Shown: positions 8,266-18,830, counted from the first letter of the stretch. The stretch: DNA of 64,000 bases from Lysinibacillus sphaericus (GCF_006864135.1 NZ_SADV01000010.1:1-64000); one strand, 5' to 3'. Notes: generated by a model not told the origin, from the sequence alone. A program made the numbers and translations.

Positions 8266-9048
8266 ATGGAATTTTCAACAATTACATTAGAAAAATTAGA
8301 TCGCCGTGCAACATTAACATTAAATCGACCACATGCCATGAACGCCATGGACGATGTGATGATGCGTGAACTAGCAGAATGCTTCGAAGCACTACAGCAA
8401 GAACAAGAAATACAAATTCTTGTTATTCGTGGGGAAGGAAAGGTCTTTTCCGCAGGTGGCGATATTAAAGCGATGCTAGATTCAAATAAGCCACTTGATA
8501 TTAATAATGCAATGGTTTATTTAACGCGTATTGTCAAGGCATATTATCAGCTACCGATGATCGTCATTGCAGCAGTTCATGGGGCGTCAGCTGGATTAGG
8601 CTTTAGTCTAGCGTTAGGAGCTGACATAGTTGTGGCATGTGAAAATAGTAAGCTCGCTATGAATTTCATAGGTATAGGGCTCATCCCAGATGGTGGCGGT
8701 CATTTCTTTATGAAGGAACGTGTGGGTACTGTTAAAGCTAAACAAATGATTTGGGAAGGCAAGGTATTAACTGCATCAGAAGCGCATGATGAAGGGTTAA
8801 TTGACTATGTTGCACCAGATGGGACTGTTTTTGCGATTACTGACCAACTAGTCGGAAAAATGCTTGCTTCTCCAATTGCATCGATGATTACGACTAAAAA
8901 AATTCTTCATGCTCAAAATTTACCGCAATTAGAGAGTATTTTATCAATGGAAGCAGCGGGGCAAGCAGCGATGCGTAAAACGGCTGATCATTTAGAGGGA
9001 ATCCATGCGTTTGTAGAGAAAAGAGCACCTGCCTTTGTAGGAAAATAA
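8266..9048 (+). CDS. enoyl-CoA hydratase/isomerase (crotonase) family protein
   Basis: 260 residues with the crotonase fold: first oxyanion-hole element in GKVFSAGGDIKAM (about 58-70), second in HGASAGLGFSLALGADIVVA (about 105-124), and a C-terminal helical part. In place of the hydratase glutamate motif (PGAGG) it has IPDGGGHFF, more like the isomerase and hydrolase branches, so simple enoyl-CoA hydratase activity is doubtful. A GGGGGTGTTGGG ribosome binding region precedes the ATG. It stands alone with a terminator behind it. A role in fatty-acid or related CoA-ester metabolism is all that can be supported. Confidence 0.88.
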   Translation: MEFSTITLEKLDRRATLTLNRPHAMNAMDDVMMRELAECFEALQQEQEIQILVIRGEGKVFSAGGDIKAMLDSNKPLDINNAMVYLTRIVKAYYQLPMIVIAAVHGASAGLGFSLALGADIVVACENSKLAMNFIGIGLIPDGGGHFFMKERVGTVKAKQMIWEGKVLTASEAHDEGLIDYVAPDGTVFAITDQLVGKMLASPIASMITTKKILHAQNLPQLESILSMEAAGQAAMRKTADHLEGIHAFVEKRAPAFVGK

Positions 9049-9096
9049 ATTTAACTATTTCTTTCAGTGGGCGTCCAAAGACCCGCTAAAAGAAGT

Positions 9097-9132
9097 AAAA
9101 AGGCGCGTAGTAAGCTTTTCTACGCGCCTTTT
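9097..9132. terminator. bidirectional terminator between crotonase and yhzD genes
   Basis: Perfect stem AGGCGCGTAG / CTACGCGCCT with A-tract before and TTTT after; works for both converging genes. Confidence 0.9.
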
Positions 9133-9143
9133 AATAGCCATTT

Positions 9144-9329
9144 TTAGACATGAAATAAAATTAATTTACCTGAGGAGTTCACAAGGCGATGAGTTTTGTT
9201 GGCAACACCTTTTTCTTCGATTTGTTGTAGACCGCTGATTTTTGCAGCCTCATCGTTTTCGAATGTCCATGTTTCATCAAATAATGTTTCCCCAGTTTTT
9301 TCAAAAGCTGTAAAACGATAATTCTCCAT
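9144..9329 (-). CDS. yhzD: YhzD-like small protein
   Basis: 61-residue soluble protein (MENYRFTAFEKTGETLFDET...). It looks like the YhzD family of Bacillales, which lies in the same chromosomal neighbourhood in B. subtilis. Its function is unknown. A clear GGGTGGGG site sits before the ATG, and a shared terminator follows. The name rests on remembered similarity and position. Confidence 0.75.
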   Translation of the reverse strand: MENYRFTAFEKTGETLFDETWTFENDEAAKISGLQQIEEKGVANKTHRLVNSSGKLILFHV

Positions 9330-9603
9330 ACAAACCCCACCCTTTATTTAATATATATTCTATTATACATAGAAGATTTATAAACTTCACGGTAAAACTA
9401 GCGAAAATTTCGATAAATTATGAAAGTTGTGGAAAATTTGAGGCAATACTATTAATGAACATTCTTTGAATACATTTCTCAACTAGCGTGAAGTATGATA
9501 AAATAGAACAAATATTCGGTTTCGACGTGATTCACGAATATCTCATTATAAAAATGAGATAAATAGCGGTTGGTAAATTATTGAAGTAATGATTCTAATG
9601 TGG

Positions 9604-9830
9604 TTCATCACCAAAAGTTGTGAATGACTTTTGTTAAAACGTCTACTATGAAATAAGTTGATTGGAGTGGAGGCTGGGTGACTCCTTGGGGATTAGCGAT
9701 AGAGGAACGAAGGAGCTTTGCTCTGTGCGAAAGCGAAGCGTCAGCAACAAATGTTTTCTGTAGCGAAAGCGAAGCGTCAGCTACAAAGCGCCCAGTCGGA
9801 ACGGAAATCAACCACACATTTTGGTGATGA
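9604..9830 (+). repeat. MITE-like intergenic repeat, family 1, copy B (shortened)
   Basis: Core 9657-9812 with GTTGATT/AATCAAC ends. An outer inverted pair, TCATCACCAAAA (9605-9616) and TTTTGGTGATGA (9818-9829), marks the real element borders. The internal hairpin modules of copy A are absent. The phrase GCGAAAGCGAAGCGTCAGC (or near it) is present twice, a small internal duplication. Confidence 0.85.
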
Positions 9831-9918
9831 TCCTCTAATGTACTAAATTATTTACTGCATTGCGAGTGATGAAAGAATGACGACAAGATATAGATTATTT
9901 ATTACTTGAGGTGATTGG

Positions 9919-11133
9919 ATGTCAGCTATTCGTTTTTTTCATATGGCAGATTTACATTTAGATAGTCCATTTAAGGGCTTATTTGGTTTACCAGAACAAA
10001 ACTTCAAAAAGATTCGAACAAGTACATTTGAAGCTTTTGATAAAATTATTCAAAAAGCTATTCAGGAGAAACCTGATTTTTTACTGATCGTCGGTGATAT
10101 ATATGATGGTGAAAATCGTAGCTTGCAGGCACAAAGAAGATTTCAAGAGGCTATGGAAAAACTCTTTCAGTATAATATCCCGGTCATTTTAAGCTATGGT
10201 AATCACGATCACTTAAATGGTGCTTGGACCCGTTTTGCGTTACCGAGCAACGTTTATGAATTACCAGCTGAAACAAGTGTAGTGCAATTAAAAATACGTG
10301 GTCAGCAAGTTAATATTTATGGCTTCAGCTATAGTGACCGTCATATAACGAAATCAATGATTGATAGTTATCCTATTGCACAGGACGAGCATGCGATTCA
10401 TATTGGTATGCTTCACGGTAGTGAAGCTAGCGATACTTCACATGCTGTTTATGCACCGTTCACAAAAGATCAACTTCTTGAAAAAAACTATCATTATTGG
10501 GCTTTAGGGCATATTCATAAACGACAACTTTTACATCAAAATCCACCGATTGTTTATCCAGGCAATATTCAAAGCCGACATCGGAAAGAGCAGGGGATAA
10601 AGGGTTTCTATGACGTAACCTTGTCACAAACCTCTACTGATTTGGAATTTGTACCTACATCTGCTGTTGTTTATAACACGGTAGAGATGGATTGTACGAA
10701 TGTGTTTCATGCAAATGAACTCCTAAAAAAATGTGAAGAAGCACTGATGTTTAATCGTCAAGAGTATGGGGCATCTGTTGTTGAACTGCATTTGAAAAAT
10801 ATAGATGATCAATCACAATCTTTATTTGAACATGCTACAGTTGATGCATGGCTAGAAACAATTCGAGAAGCTGAGGATGGGATTGAACCGATGTGCTGGG
10901 TACAAAAGCTTGTGTTACATCAATCATCCGTATTGTATGAGCATACTGCTGCGACTGAATCGGTGATGAATTTAATGGAGCAATGGGACATTTCTGAATG
11001 GAAGGATATTTTAAAGGAATTATACCAACATGCTGGTGGTGCAAGACTGATCGAGCCTTTAACAGAACAGGACATTAAAAATTTAATGCACAACGCGCAA
11101 GAATTATTAGCAGAAGAAATTCAAAGGGTGTGA
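9919..11133 (+). CDS. yhaO: DNA repair exonuclease of the SbcD/Mre11 type
   Basis: 404-residue calcineurin-like phosphoesterase with all metal-binding motifs: ADLHLDSPF (residues 9-17), VGDIYDGEN, YGNHDHLNG, GMLHGSE and LGHIHKRQ. Such proteins pair with a Rad50/SbcC-like ATPase to process DNA ends; here that partner is yhaN, which follows with a 4-bp overlap of frames. The C-terminal 130 residues are a family-specific cap. It is the first gene of the yhaO-yhaN-yhaM set, as in B. subtilis. The precise substrate of YhaO is not established. Confidence 0.93.
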   Translation: MSAIRFFHMADLHLDSPFKGLFGLPEQNFKKIRTSTFEAFDKIIQKAIQEKPDFLLIVGDIYDGENRSLQAQRRFQEAMEKLFQYNIPVILSYGNHDHLNGAWTRFALPSNVYELPAETSVVQLKIRGQQVNIYGFSYSDRHITKSMIDSYPIAQDEHAIHIGMLHGSEASDTSHAVYAPFTKDQLLEKNYHYWALGHIHKRQLLHQNPPIVYPGNIQSRHRKEQGIKGFYDVTLSQTSTDLEFVPTSAVVYNTVEMDCTNVFHANELLKKCEEALMFNRQEYGASVVELHLKNIDDQSQSLFEHATVDAWLETIREAEDGIEPMCWVQKLVLHQSSVLYEHTAATESVMNLMEQWDISEWKDILKELYQHAGGARLIEPLTEQDIKNLMHNAQELLAEEIQRV

Positions 11134-11138
11134 ATAAC

Positions 11139-14030
11139 ATGCTAACGATACAAAAAATCCAAATATATGGCTTTGGTAAGCATGAAAACATCACCATTAC
11201 TTTACACGAGGGCGTTACCATTTTTTATGGTATGAATGAGGCGGGTAAAACTACCATTCAACAGTTTATTTTACAAATACTTTTCGGATTTCCGACGAGA
11301 CAGCAGACACAACGCAAATATGAGCCGAAAGTATCGACTAAATTCGGTGGTCAGCTTACAATTGGGCATCCAACGTATGGGCAATGCACGATAGAACGCA
11401 TTAAAGGAAAGGCGGCTGGGGACGTCACAGTTTATCTAGAAGACGGAACAATTGGGCATGAGGAACTTTTAGCAAAACTATTATATGGTTATTCAAAGGC
11501 CTCCTTTGAGTCTATATTCTCCTTTTCATTACATGAACTACAGGGCATTGAAAAAATGTCAGAAGAAGAGCTCACGCATTTGTTGCTTGCCTCTGGGACA
11601 ACAGGGGTTCAACAGTTATCGTCTCTAGAAAAGAAGATGGACAAAGATGCTGGTGAGCTTTTTAAAAAAACAGGCAAAGTGCCACTCATTAATCAAAAAT
11701 TGGAGTATGTGAAAAAGCTAGAACGCACAATTAAACAAGAACAAGGTAATATTCAGACCTTTGAGGATAAATTATTACAATTACAACAGCTCGATCAAAG
11801 GCTAGAAGAGTTATATAGTCAGCAAAAAACACAGCAGCAAAATTGGCAGCAGCTCACAATTCTTCAACAGGCTATGCCGCTTTTAAAACAGCAAAAAGCT
11901 TTCGAACAGACGCGAAAAAGCTATGAACATGTGCAGTTTCCGCCAGAAGGGATTCGACGTTATGAGCAATTAAAGGATCGGCTTTTGCATGAAACACTAC
12001 AATTACAGCAGCTGAACGTGCAGTATCAGGAACTACAAAAAAAGCTTCAATTAACGGTGAACGAGCAAGCTATTACTGAAATGTCTAGACTTTTAAATAG
12101 GGAAGCAACATGGAATCAGTTAGTTGTTAAGGAACAGAACTTGATGGATGAGCTGTATTTAATTGAGCAAGAAATAGAAGCGCAGTTTCGTTTGTTAGGT
12201 GTTCAGGAAAAAACGGCGCAGGATATTTTGCTCGAGGAAACAGTGTCATTACAGCAAGAAGAACAGTTTCAACAACAGTTAAGCCTATTAGAAGAAGCAG
12301 AAGAAGAGCTGAAATTTCATTTGCGTTCGTTGGAGCAACTACATGCAGAATTAGATACAATTGCTCAACTAAAACAACAGCTTCAACAGGAGTCATTATC
12401 TACAGAGGAAGAACATATTTTAGCACAGTGGCCTCAACATAAGCGAAAGCTTGAACAATTGCGCTATGGAAGGTCGCAACGCTCGAAACAACAACAACCA
12501 AGTGTTTTTATATTTATTGTGTTAGCTATAAGTATGCTTTCATTTATTTATGGTGTTATGGAAAAAAATATGGCTGTCGTCGTTATAGGAGCGGTTATGT
12601 CGCTGATCATTATTTTTTATTTGAAATTTGCTAGACAAGCACATGAAGCGCCGAGTAAACAACAAAATCAGCAAATACATGAGTTAGAGCAGGAGGAAAA
12701 TGTTGCTCAAGCCATCCTGCTGAAAAAACAAAAACTTGAAGATCGCTTGTTACATGTAAATGAGCAACAGCAAGAAAAAGAACGTCAATATGTGAAACTT
12801 GAATATAAAATTCAGCGAGCTGAGCAGGTGAGTGAAGAGGCCACTCAGTCGCTTCAACATTTTTTAAGGCGCTATCGGATAGAGGGGAATATACCGAAAA
12901 CATTATTACCAGAGCTGTTTATGCGCATTCGCGGTGCTCAAGAGTTAGCAGCAAAAAAGAAGAGTACATTTACTCTTCTACAAACGGTACAAGCGGAGAA
13001 AATCGAGTTCCTAGAACAAGCGCAGCGAGTCTTACAAGTAGAGTATAGTGAGCAAGAAATCTTTATGCATTTACGTAATACATTCCTTACTTTACAGCAG
13101 GAGCAACAGATATCTCAACAAGCAAAAGAGCAGCTGACTAGCCTTCAGACCAAAATTCAAGGAGTTCAATCACATATAGACAGCTATGAGTCTGAAATTA
13201 CTCAGTTATATAATGCTGCGAATGTTCAAACAGAGAAGGATTATTATGAAACGCATGAACAATTTGAGCAACAACAAAAAATAACAACAGAACTTCAAGC
13301 CATTCAGAGTCAGCTAGCCTCGCTGAATGTAGACAACGAACAGTCATTAATAGACGATAAACAGCTTAAAGAAAAACTACTTGCTTTAGAAGAAGAGCGT
13401 GGCGCAATGCAGGTAGCCATAGATCATTGCCTAGAACAACGCGCGACACTACAAATCCAAAAAGAGAATCTTCTAAATGACGAGAAATATGGTCAATTGC
13501 TGCAACAGTTTGAAGAGGAGAAATCAATGCTACAACAGCTAATAGGGCAGTGGGCTACAAAAAAGGCATTGGCTACTGCGATTCATGAAACATTGTTCCG
13601 CCTAAGAGAAGAAAAACTACCCTATGTTTTGACAGAGGTTAATACAATATTTAATTTGTTAACAGGTGGACGTTACGATAAGCTTTTAATTAATGATGAA
13701 GGCTATTTTGTTACACAGGATGTTTCTGGATTACGTTATCAAATGGCAGAATTATCACAGGCTACGAAGGAGCAAGCTTATATTTCGTTGCGCATGGCAC
13801 TAGCAAAAACACTGACAACTTCTGCTCCATTTCCATTTATTATGGACGATCCTTTTGTCCATTTTGATCGAAACCGTACAGACAAAATGGTACAATTAAT
13901 GAAAGAAGTAGGATATGAACGTCAAATTTTATATTTTACTTGCCATGACGGGATGCTCGAGCATTGGCAGAAAGACCAAATAGTCAATGTTGGAGCACTA
14001 GCAAATGAAAGGGGAGTGGCGTCAACATGA
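11139..14030 (+). CDS. yhaN: SbcC/Rad50-like AAA ATPase with central membrane segment
   Basis: 963-residue ATPase. Walker A is [14 protein letters not shown] near residue 31 and Walker [14 protein letters not shown] about 60 residues from the end. Between them are long glutamine-rich coiled coils, interrupted near the middle by two adjacent hydrophobic segments ([18 protein letters not shown] and [18 protein letters not shown]). This suggests membrane anchoring, unlike classical SbcC. The ATG at 11139 follows AAAGGGTG; a GTG at 11130, overlapping the yhaO stop, is possible. It overlaps yhaM by four bases. It presumably drives YhaO; that pairing is inferred from family and coupling. Confidence 0.92.
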   Translation: MLTIQKIQIYGFGKHENITITLHEGVTIFYGMNEAGKTTIQQFILQILFGFPTRQQTQRKYEPKVSTKFGGQLTIGHPTYGQCTIERIKGKAAGDVTVYLEDGTIGHEELLAKLLYGYSKASFESIFSFSLHELQGIEKMSEEELTHLLLASGTTGVQQLSSLEKKMDKDAGELFKKTGKVPLINQKLEYVKKLERTIKQEQGNIQTFEDKLLQLQQLDQRLEELYSQQKTQQQNWQQLTILQQAMPLLKQQKAFEQTRKSYEHVQFPPEGIRRYEQLKDRLLHETLQLQQLNVQYQELQKKLQLTVNEQAITEMSRLLNREATWNQLVVKEQNLMDELYLIEQEIEAQFRLLGVQEKTAQDILLEETVSLQQEEQFQQQLSLLEEAEEELKFHLRSLEQLHAELDTIAQLKQQLQQESLSTEEEHILAQWPQHKRKLEQLRYGRSQRSKQQQPSVFIFIVLAISMLSFIYGVMEKNMAVVVIGAVMSLIIIFYLKFARQAHEAPSKQQNQQIHELEQEENVAQAILLKKQKLEDRLLHVNEQQQEKERQYVKLEYKIQRAEQVSEEATQSLQHFLRRYRIEGNIPKTLLPELFMRIRGAQELAAKKKSTFTLLQTVQAEKIEFLEQAQRVLQVEYSEQEIFMHLRNTFLTLQQEQQISQQAKEQLTSLQTKIQGVQSHIDSYESEITQLYNAANVQTEKDYYETHEQFEQQQKITTELQAIQSQLASLNVDNEQSLIDDKQLKEKLLALEEERGAMQVAIDHCLEQRATLQIQKENLLNDEKYGQLLQQFEEEKSMLQQLIGQWATKKALATAIHETLFRLREEKLPYVLTEVNTIFNLLTGGRYDKLLINDEGYFVTQDVSGLRYQMAELSQATKEQAYISLRMALAKTLTTSAPFPFIMDDPFVHFDRNRTDKMVQLMKEVGYERQILYFTCHDGMLEHWQKDQIVNVGALANERGVAST

Positions 14031-14965
14031 AGGGTATTACGACGCTCCAGGTTGGAGAATCAGTTGATCAATTTTTATTAATTAAACAGGCGACAAAAGG
14101 AGTTACCACAGTTGGAAAGCCATTTATGTCACTGTTATTACAAGATAAAAGTGGAGATATTGAGGCAAAGCTATGGGATACAAATGATGATCATGAAAAA
14201 CTGTATCACGCTGAGGCAATTGTCCGTGTAGGTGGGGAAATTCATGACTACCGTGGCAAAAACCAATTGCGTATAAAATCAATCCGTGTAGCAAAACCGG
14301 AGGAGGGAATTGCTATTAATGATTTAGTTCCTTCCTCAGCAACTCCAAAAGAAGAATTATATGAAGAATTGACGCAATTTTTCTTTGATATTAAAAATCC
14401 AAATATTTCTCGAATTACACGTGCAGCGATTAAAAAACATCAGGATGCTATTTTAGTATATCCAGCTGCAACGAAAAATCATCATGATTATGCATCTGGT
14501 CTTTTGGATCATATGGTGTCCATGTTAAGACTAGGAAGAGCAATTGCTGATTTATATCCTACATTAAATCGAGATCTGTTATATGCAGGGATAATTCTGC
14601 ATGATATCGGTAAGGTTGTTGAACTATCAGGGCCAGTTGCAACTATGTATACTGTTGAAGGGAATTTACTTGGTCATATTACGATTATGGTCAATGAAAT
14701 TGCCAAGATTGCTAGTGAACTAGAGATCGAGGGCGAGGAAGTTATGCTATTGCAACATATGGTGCTATCTCACCATGGTAAAGAAGAATGGGGCAGCCCG
14801 AAAAAACCAATGATTCAAGAAGCGGAAATTTTACATTATATTGATAATATTGATGCAAAGATGAACATGCTAGCACGAGCATTAGGCAAAACAGCACCGG
14901 GAGAATTTACTGAACGATTATTTCCGCTGGATAATCGATCGTTTTATAAGCCGTCTATTAAATAA
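14027..14965 (+). CDS. yhaM: 3'-5' exoribonuclease YhaM
   Basis: 312-residue nuclease with an OB-fold (about 15-90: [20 protein letters not shown]) followed by an HD domain: [35 protein letters not shown] and [11 protein letters not shown] supply the metal ligands. B. subtilis YhaM is a 3'-5' exonuclease acting on RNA and single-stranded DNA. The start overlaps the yhaN stop (ATGA), so yhaO-yhaN-yhaM form one translationally coupled operon. Confidence 0.95.
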   Translation: MKGITTLQVGESVDQFLLIKQATKGVTTVGKPFMSLLLQDKSGDIEAKLWDTNDDHEKLYHAEAIVRVGGEIHDYRGKNQLRIKSIRVAKPEEGIAINDLVPSSATPKEELYEELTQFFFDIKNPNISRITRAAIKKHQDAILVYPAATKNHHDYASGLLDHMVSMLRLGRAIADLYPTLNRDLLYAGIILHDIGKVVELSGPVATMYTVEGNLLGHITIMVNEIAKIASELEIEGEEVMLLQHMVLSHHGKEEWGSPKKPMIQEAEILHYIDNIDAKMNMLARALGKTAPGEFTERLFPLDNRSFYKPSIK

Positions 14966-14977
14966 ATGTAGATTTGT

Positions 14978-15076
14978 GGTTTCATAGGGGATGCTTTGTC
15001 TATAAGTTGAGTGGATTCGAGGCTGGGGATAGGTCATAGATGAGCTCCTTAGTAAAGGGACGAAGGCTAAACCTCT
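14978..15076 (+). repeat. MITE-like intergenic repeat, family 1, copy C (decayed left end)
   Basis: ATAAGTTGA, GAGGCTGGG and GGGACGAAGGCTAA occur in the same order and spacing as in copy A, but with many differences and no right end. An old, truncated copy. Confidence 0.6.
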
Positions 15077-15163
15077 AATACCTTTGTAAAAAAGGAAAGA
15101 GGATTCATTTTGAGTAAACTTTATTCAAAATGAGTATGTGTTTTCAAGATACTTTTTGTATAT

Positions 15164-15199
15164 AAAAAGGGTTACGCCTGTATAAGCGTAACCCTTTTT
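15164..15199. terminator. bidirectional terminator downstream of yhaM and prsA
   Basis: Perfect stem AAAAAGGGTTACGC / GCGTAACCCTTTTT with a 7-8 base loop, flanked by A- and T-tracts. Confidence 0.92.
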
Positions 15200-15218
15200 C
15201 ATATAGTAAAATAACAGA

Positions 15219-16181
15219 TTACTTTTTGTCAGTATCTTTTTTACTTTCTTTTTCAGCGTTTTCTTGCGCTTTTTTAACAGCTTCTTCTTGCGCTTTAGCT
15301 TGCTCTTCACTTGTTGTTGTAAGATCCTTGATAGCAGGTTCTAATTCTTTATCAGAAGTTTTTAAATCTGCATCTTTTGCCATTTTTGCAAGGATATCTT
15401 TAAGAACTTGTTTATCTTGACCTGTGTTCACTAATTTAGCTAGCATTTGTGAACGGATATTTGCTTCTTCGTCTTTGAATGAGCCAACACCTTTAACATC
15501 ACGCTTTTCCGTAATTTCAATTACGTGGTAACCGAAACTTGTTTTAACTGGTTCACTTAAAGTTTTTAACGGAAGGGCATAAGCAGCATCATTAAATTCA
15601 TCTACCATTGCACCAACAGAGAACCAGCCAAGCTCTCCACCTTTGTCAGCAGAGCCAGTATCAGTTGAGTATTCTTTTGCTACATCTGCAAATTTTGCGC
15701 CGCCTTTAATTTTGGCAATCACTTCTTTAGCTGTTTTCTCATCTGCAACTAAAATATGACGACCATTTAACTCCGTTTTCATTTGTTCATAATGTTTTTT
15801 TACATCTTTTTCTGTAAAAGCTTTATCTTTTAAAGCCTTTTCTGAAAGAAGCTGAACACGTAAAGTCTCTTTAAAGCCTTCTTTCGTTAAGCCATATTGA
15901 ACAAGAGCTTGGTCAAATTCATCACCTAATTGTGAAGCAGTATTGTCGTATGCTTCTTTAAGTTCTTTGTCTGATACTTTATATTTATCAGATAGTAATT
16001 TTTCAGTCACCATTTGTTGAACTACATGAGCACCTGCTAAATTTTTTGCTGATTCATTAAAGTCAGCGCCTGAAATGTCACCTAATTTAGAAGTAACAAC
16101 TGTTTTACTGTCCCCTCCGCTACAAGCTCCAAGCGCTAATACCGAGGCAGCTAATGTTAAAGATAAAACTGTCTTTTTCAT
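15219..16181 (-). CDS. prsA: foldase lipoprotein PrsA (parvulin peptidyl-prolyl isomerase)
   Basis: 320-residue lipoprotein that helps secreted proteins fold on the outer face of the membrane. The signal peptide ends in the lipobox ALGAC (cysteine 20). A SurA-like helical N-domain is followed by a parvulin domain (about 133-225: NGRHILVADEKTAKEVIAKI, GGELGWFSVGAMVDEFNDAA, SFGYHVIEI) and a C-terminal highly charged lysine/glutamate tail rich in KKAQENAEKE-type repeats. Length and layout match Bacillus PrsA. An upstream AAGGAGAGAATATCC serves the ATG at 16181. Gene position next to yhaM and hpr matches B. subtilis. Confidence 0.97.
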   Translation of the reverse strand: MKKTVLSLTLAASVLALGACSGGDSKTVVTSKLGDISGADFNESAKNLAGAHVVQQMVTEKLLSDKYKVSDKELKEAYDNTASQLGDEFDQALVQYGLTKEGFKETLRVQLLSEKALKDKAFTEKDVKKHYEQMKTELNGRHILVADEKTAKEVIAKIKGGAKFADVAKEYSTDTGSADKGGELGWFSVGAMVDEFNDAAYALPLKTLSEPVKTSFGYHVIEITEKRDVKGVGSFKDEEANIRSQMLAKLVNTGQDKQVLKDILAKMAKDADLKTSDKELEPAIKDLTTTSEEQAKAQEEAVKKAQENAEKESKKDTDKK

Positions 16182-16325
16182 AGTGGATATTCTCTCCTTA
16201 CAATGGTTTCGTCCATTTTTTACTATAACATAAACGTTTTAAAAACAAAATGGTTCCCCCTTGAGTATAGCCTATATTTCAAATTTTCAAGCGCATAGGA
16301 TATAGAAAAGAAAGGGGGTGAAGTT

Positions 16326-16430
16326 ATGAGCAGCGGAGGATATGGTGGCGGTGGCTACGGCTCAGGCTTTGCTTTATTAGTTGTGTTGTTTATTTTATTA
16401 ATTATCGTTGGCGCAGCGTTCCTATACTAA
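16326..16430 (+). CDS. YjcZ-family small sporulation protein
   Basis: 34-residue peptide. A glycine/tyrosine-rich head ([14 protein letters not shown]) is followed by one hydrophobic helix ([19 protein letters not shown]). This is the signature of the YjcZ family of small spore-associated proteins of Bacillales. AAAGGGGGTGAAG before the ATG is a strong ribosome binding site, and a good terminator follows. Spore membrane or coat association is family knowledge; no sporulation promoter was confirmed. Confidence 0.88.
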   Translation: MSSGGYGGGGYGSGFALLVVLFILLIIVGAAFLY

Positions 16431-16445
16431 TTAATAAAAATGACG

Positions 16446-16479
16446 AAAAGCTAAGGATGTAACGTCCTTAGCTTTTTTT
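16446..16479 (+). terminator. terminator of the YjcZ-like gene
   Basis: AAAAGCTAAGGA / TCCTTAGCTTTTTTT with a 7-base loop. Confidence 0.9.
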
Positions 16480-16481
16480 AC

Positions 16482-16655
16482 AATGTAAGACATCCGCACC
16501 GCATTTTAGGTGACGTTACAAAATATGATTGGTCAGACCGAGTTATCACATTAGGTGTCCAAAAGGAAGTGGATGCCTTTTTCTTTCCGGCGGAATCGGC
16601 TTTGTGCTTGCAAAAGGCCGATTTCTGACGCAATTTTGCCGAGGCATAATTTCTA
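16482..16655 (+). repeat. hairpin repeat, family 2, copy A (decayed)
   Basis: Shares TCCGGCGGA, TTTGTGCTTG and GACGCAATTNTGCCGAGGCAT with the copies at 46.0 and 56.4 kb. Two hairpins are visible: AATCGGC...GGCCGATT and ATTTTGCCGAGGCATAAT. The left part (16482-16580) is more diverged. Confidence 0.65.
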
Positions 16656-16841
16656 CTATACTGCATATAAAACTTCAATATAAAATGAGACAAGTAATAT
16701 TGTAATAAGTATATTTATAGTTCGGAATACTTTTGGTTGTTTTTCTTCGGGAATTTCACGTCGCATGCACAGCGCATAAGTCATGCGGTTTATTTGAAAT
16801 AAATAGAATACCGAGAATAGAACTACAATCATTAACAGCAA
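16656..16841 (-). CDS. small two-helix membrane protein of unknown function
   Basis: 61 residues: a hydrophobic segment (MLLMIVVLFSVFYLFQI), a charged middle (CMRREIPEEKQPKVFRT) and a second hydrophobic segment (NILITILLVSFYIEVLY). The start is a TTG seven bases after GGGGAGG, which is strong support for a real gene. It is not recognised. Its 3' end borders a family-2 repeat, so its original C-terminus may have been altered. Confidence 0.55.
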   Translation of the reverse strand: MLLMIVVLFSVFYLFQINRMTYALCMRREIPEEKQPKVFRTINILITILLVSFYIEVLYAV

Positions 16842-16911
16842 GTCTATTCCTCCCCTCTTTCAGTATTAATAGCATAACAAAAAACGTCAATAAAACACAA
16901 GTACAAGCAAT

Positions 16912-17457
16912 TTAGTGAATAGTAGGTGGCACTAAAATTTCATAGCCCTTAGGCGTCTCCTCAATTTGGGAGTCTTTAGGCGAATCCAATAAATATTTCA
17001 CATATAGAATATCAATTACACATAGACTACAATGGTAAGCTAAAAGTAATGTGCAGTAATGTGTATACGCAGGGAATAACAGTGTACCTAATATAATGCT
17101 TGTATTTAAAACAATAAATGGTGTGAGTAAAGCTAAAATATAACGATTTTTCGATAAAGGTTCACGGATACGCATGTGTAGAACAGGAATAACATAAAAT
17201 TGGGTACGCACACGCAATTTTAAATGTTGACGTAAATCATACAATGCTAGAAAGTGTAAGCATTTGTGAATTGGATAGATTGCAAATACAGCAATTACAA
17301 AGAGCCAAAACAAACGATCTGTATAGTGCTCATCATTAAATAAATTAAACGTTACATAGGAAAGAGAGAATACAGTTAAAAAAGCAAAGACAGCCATGAT
17401 CATAATACGCGTTGTTCCGTAATGATGTTCAAGATTTAAAATTTTCCAACAATGCAT
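16912..17457 (-). CDS. DUF3267-type membrane protein (putative zincin)
   Basis: 181 residues with about five membrane segments. The motif HKCLHFLAL (an HxxxH pair) after the second helix resembles the DUF3267 family, described as putative membrane zinc peptidases. No conserved downstream acidic ligand is obvious. The ATG at 17457 is chosen for the ACGGAG upstream; the frame is open for 21 further codons. It lies between the small membrane protein and scoC. Activity is not shown. Confidence 0.7.
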   Translation of the reverse strand: MHCWKILNLEHHYGTTRIMIMAVFAFLTVFSLSYVTFNLFNDEHYTDRLFWLFVIAVFAIYPIHKCLHFLALYDLRQHLKLRVRTQFYVIPVLHMRIREPLSKNRYILALLTPFIVLNTSIILGTLLFPAYTHYCTLLLAYHCSLCVIDILYVKYLLDSPKDSQIEETPKGYEILVPPTIH

Positions 17458-17521
17458 GATTATCAACTCCGTAGTATGAATGGTCCTATCTAATGTAAAT
17501 TGAATTATGCTAGAATGCAAG

Positions 17522-17564
17522 AAAAAGGAGGTATCTCAGAAAAATTTCTGAAGTACCTCTTTTA
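17522..17564. terminator. terminator downstream of scoC
   Basis: GAGGTA..TCAGAAA / TTTCTGA..TACCTC with T-rich flanks on both strands (CTTTTTC leftward, TTTT rightward). It ends scoC transcription before the DUF3267 gene. Confidence 0.75.
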
Positions 17565-17639
17565 GCATGATTTATAGCTTTAAAGGCCATTAAGCTCAGA
17601 TTACGAACAGCCGAGCCTTAAAGCCTACTATTATCACTT

Positions 17640-18200
17640 TCATCCTTTTACAGTTGGACGTTCTTCTACCTTATCAAAGGACTCACGGAAGTGCTGGAAG
17701 GAACGCTCAAAAATGTCGATGAAGTCCTCGCCGTATATATTGCGAATAACAGCCATAACATCTAAAAATTCTGGGAAGCGACCGTATAGATCCTTTAAAG
17801 CTAATGAGCCTTCTAGGACAGAATGATACGTATTATGATAATTACTATTCATTTCAACAATAAGTTCTGTACCTGCTTCTGTTAACTCAACGTACGTATT
17901 ACGCTTATCGTCATCTCGCTTTGAAAACTTAAGGAATCCACGTTCTTCTAATTTTTTAGAAAAATTAAATGCTGTGGAAACGTGCATAACCCCGAATTTT
18001 GCCACATCAGAAATTGAAGCCCCTTTTAAATGATACGAAATCCATAAAATATGATGTTCGTTAATATTTAAATCGTAGGGTTTAATCCATTGCTGCCAAT
18101 CTTTCTCCACTGCTTTCCATAAGGCTTTTGATAATTGCGCAATTCTTTGACTATAAAGCATCGCTTCTTTTTGAGTGTATAATTCCTCTGACAAAGCCAT
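17640..18200 (-). CDS. scoC: MarR-family transition-state regulator Hpr (ScoC)
   Basis: About 186 residues of the Hpr/ScoC family, which represses protease, motility and sporulation genes in B. subtilis. A winged helix-turn-helix lies around residues 45-120 ([40 protein letters not shown]) in the larger N-terminal part typical of Hpr. Start ATG at 18200; a GTG three bases upstream is possible, and the ribosome binding site is weak for both. The neighbours prsA, yhaH and trpP match the B. subtilis order. Confidence 0.93.
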   Translation of the reverse strand: MALSEELYTQKEAMLYSQRIAQLSKALWKAVEKDWQQWIKPYDLNINEHHILWISYHLKGASISDVAKFGVMHVSTAFNFSKKLEERGFLKFSKRDDDKRNTYVELTEAGTELIVEMNSNYHNTYHSVLEGSLALKDLYGRFPEFLDVMAVIRNIYGEDFIDIFERSFQHFRESFDKVEERPTVKG

Positions 18201-18356
18201 CACCTACTGCTTTCTTTAACATTTTAAAAATATTATAGCAATAAAGGAAAAAAGTTTAAAGTTAGAAAAATTAAAAAATTGAAAAGTGGTTAAAAAATAA
18301 CATTGTGTAGATTGGATTTGATAAAAATATAGTTTATTTATCAGGGTGTAAGGACT

Positions 18357-18752
18357 TTAGTCGCTAACTTTTTCTTGCGTTTTTTCCTTTTTTTCTGTAA
18401 ATTGTGCAACGTTTTTCTCGATTTCGCTTATTGAATTCTGTAATGCTTCTATTTCTTGTTGTAAGTTATTTTTTGATGGCTCGATTTCTTCAGTAAATGT
18501 AGTAATAGTTTGTTTTAAATCATTTATTATTAGTGGTATATTATTTTTCATTTCATTTGTGAGTGAATTAACGGATTGTTTAACTGTACCTGCTTGCTGT
18601 TTTACATCTAAAAGCTTGTCCTTTGTGCTTGTAGCGTTTGCTCGCAAATTAGCACGTAGCTGTTGTCCTGATTGAGGAGCTGAAAAAAGTACAGCGATTG
18701 TACCGCCGACAATCCCAGCTGCCACTCCAAATAAAAATGGTTTTGCTTTCAT
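18357..18752 (-). CDS. yhaH: YtxH-family protein
   Basis: 131 residues. An N-terminal membrane segment (FLFGVAAGIVGGTIAVLFSA, residues 6-25) with the GxxxG pattern is followed by PQSGQQLRANL, the YtxH signature, then a long charged helical region that probably forms a coiled coil. YtxH-like proteins are small, abundant and of uncertain function, often linked to stress. Same place relative to hpr and trpP as B. subtilis yhaH. Confidence 0.85.
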   Translation of the reverse strand: MKAKPFLFGVAAGIVGGTIAVLFSAPQSGQQLRANLRANATSTKDKLLDVKQQAGTVKQSVNSLTNEMKNNIPLIINDLKQTITTFTEEIEPSKNNLQQEIEALQNSISEIEKNVAQFTEKKEKTQEKVSD

Positions 18753-18830
18753 TTTAAATACCTCATTTCTGTAATGATCATGTGTTACCTACTATTAAAC
18801 CATGAAATGCATGAATACAAAAAGAAAAAA

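Noticed and set aside
9608-9817. Small frame starting MWLISVPTGRF, and a similar one at 53707-53901
   Set aside because: Both are made by family 1 repeat copies; the similarity is that of the repeat DNA. Frames at 1634-1933 and 58654-58884 have the same origin.
15125-15310. Lysine-rich minus-strand frame (KSKLKRKKKLLKKRK)
   Set aside because: Shifted frame of the charged C-terminal tail of prsA.
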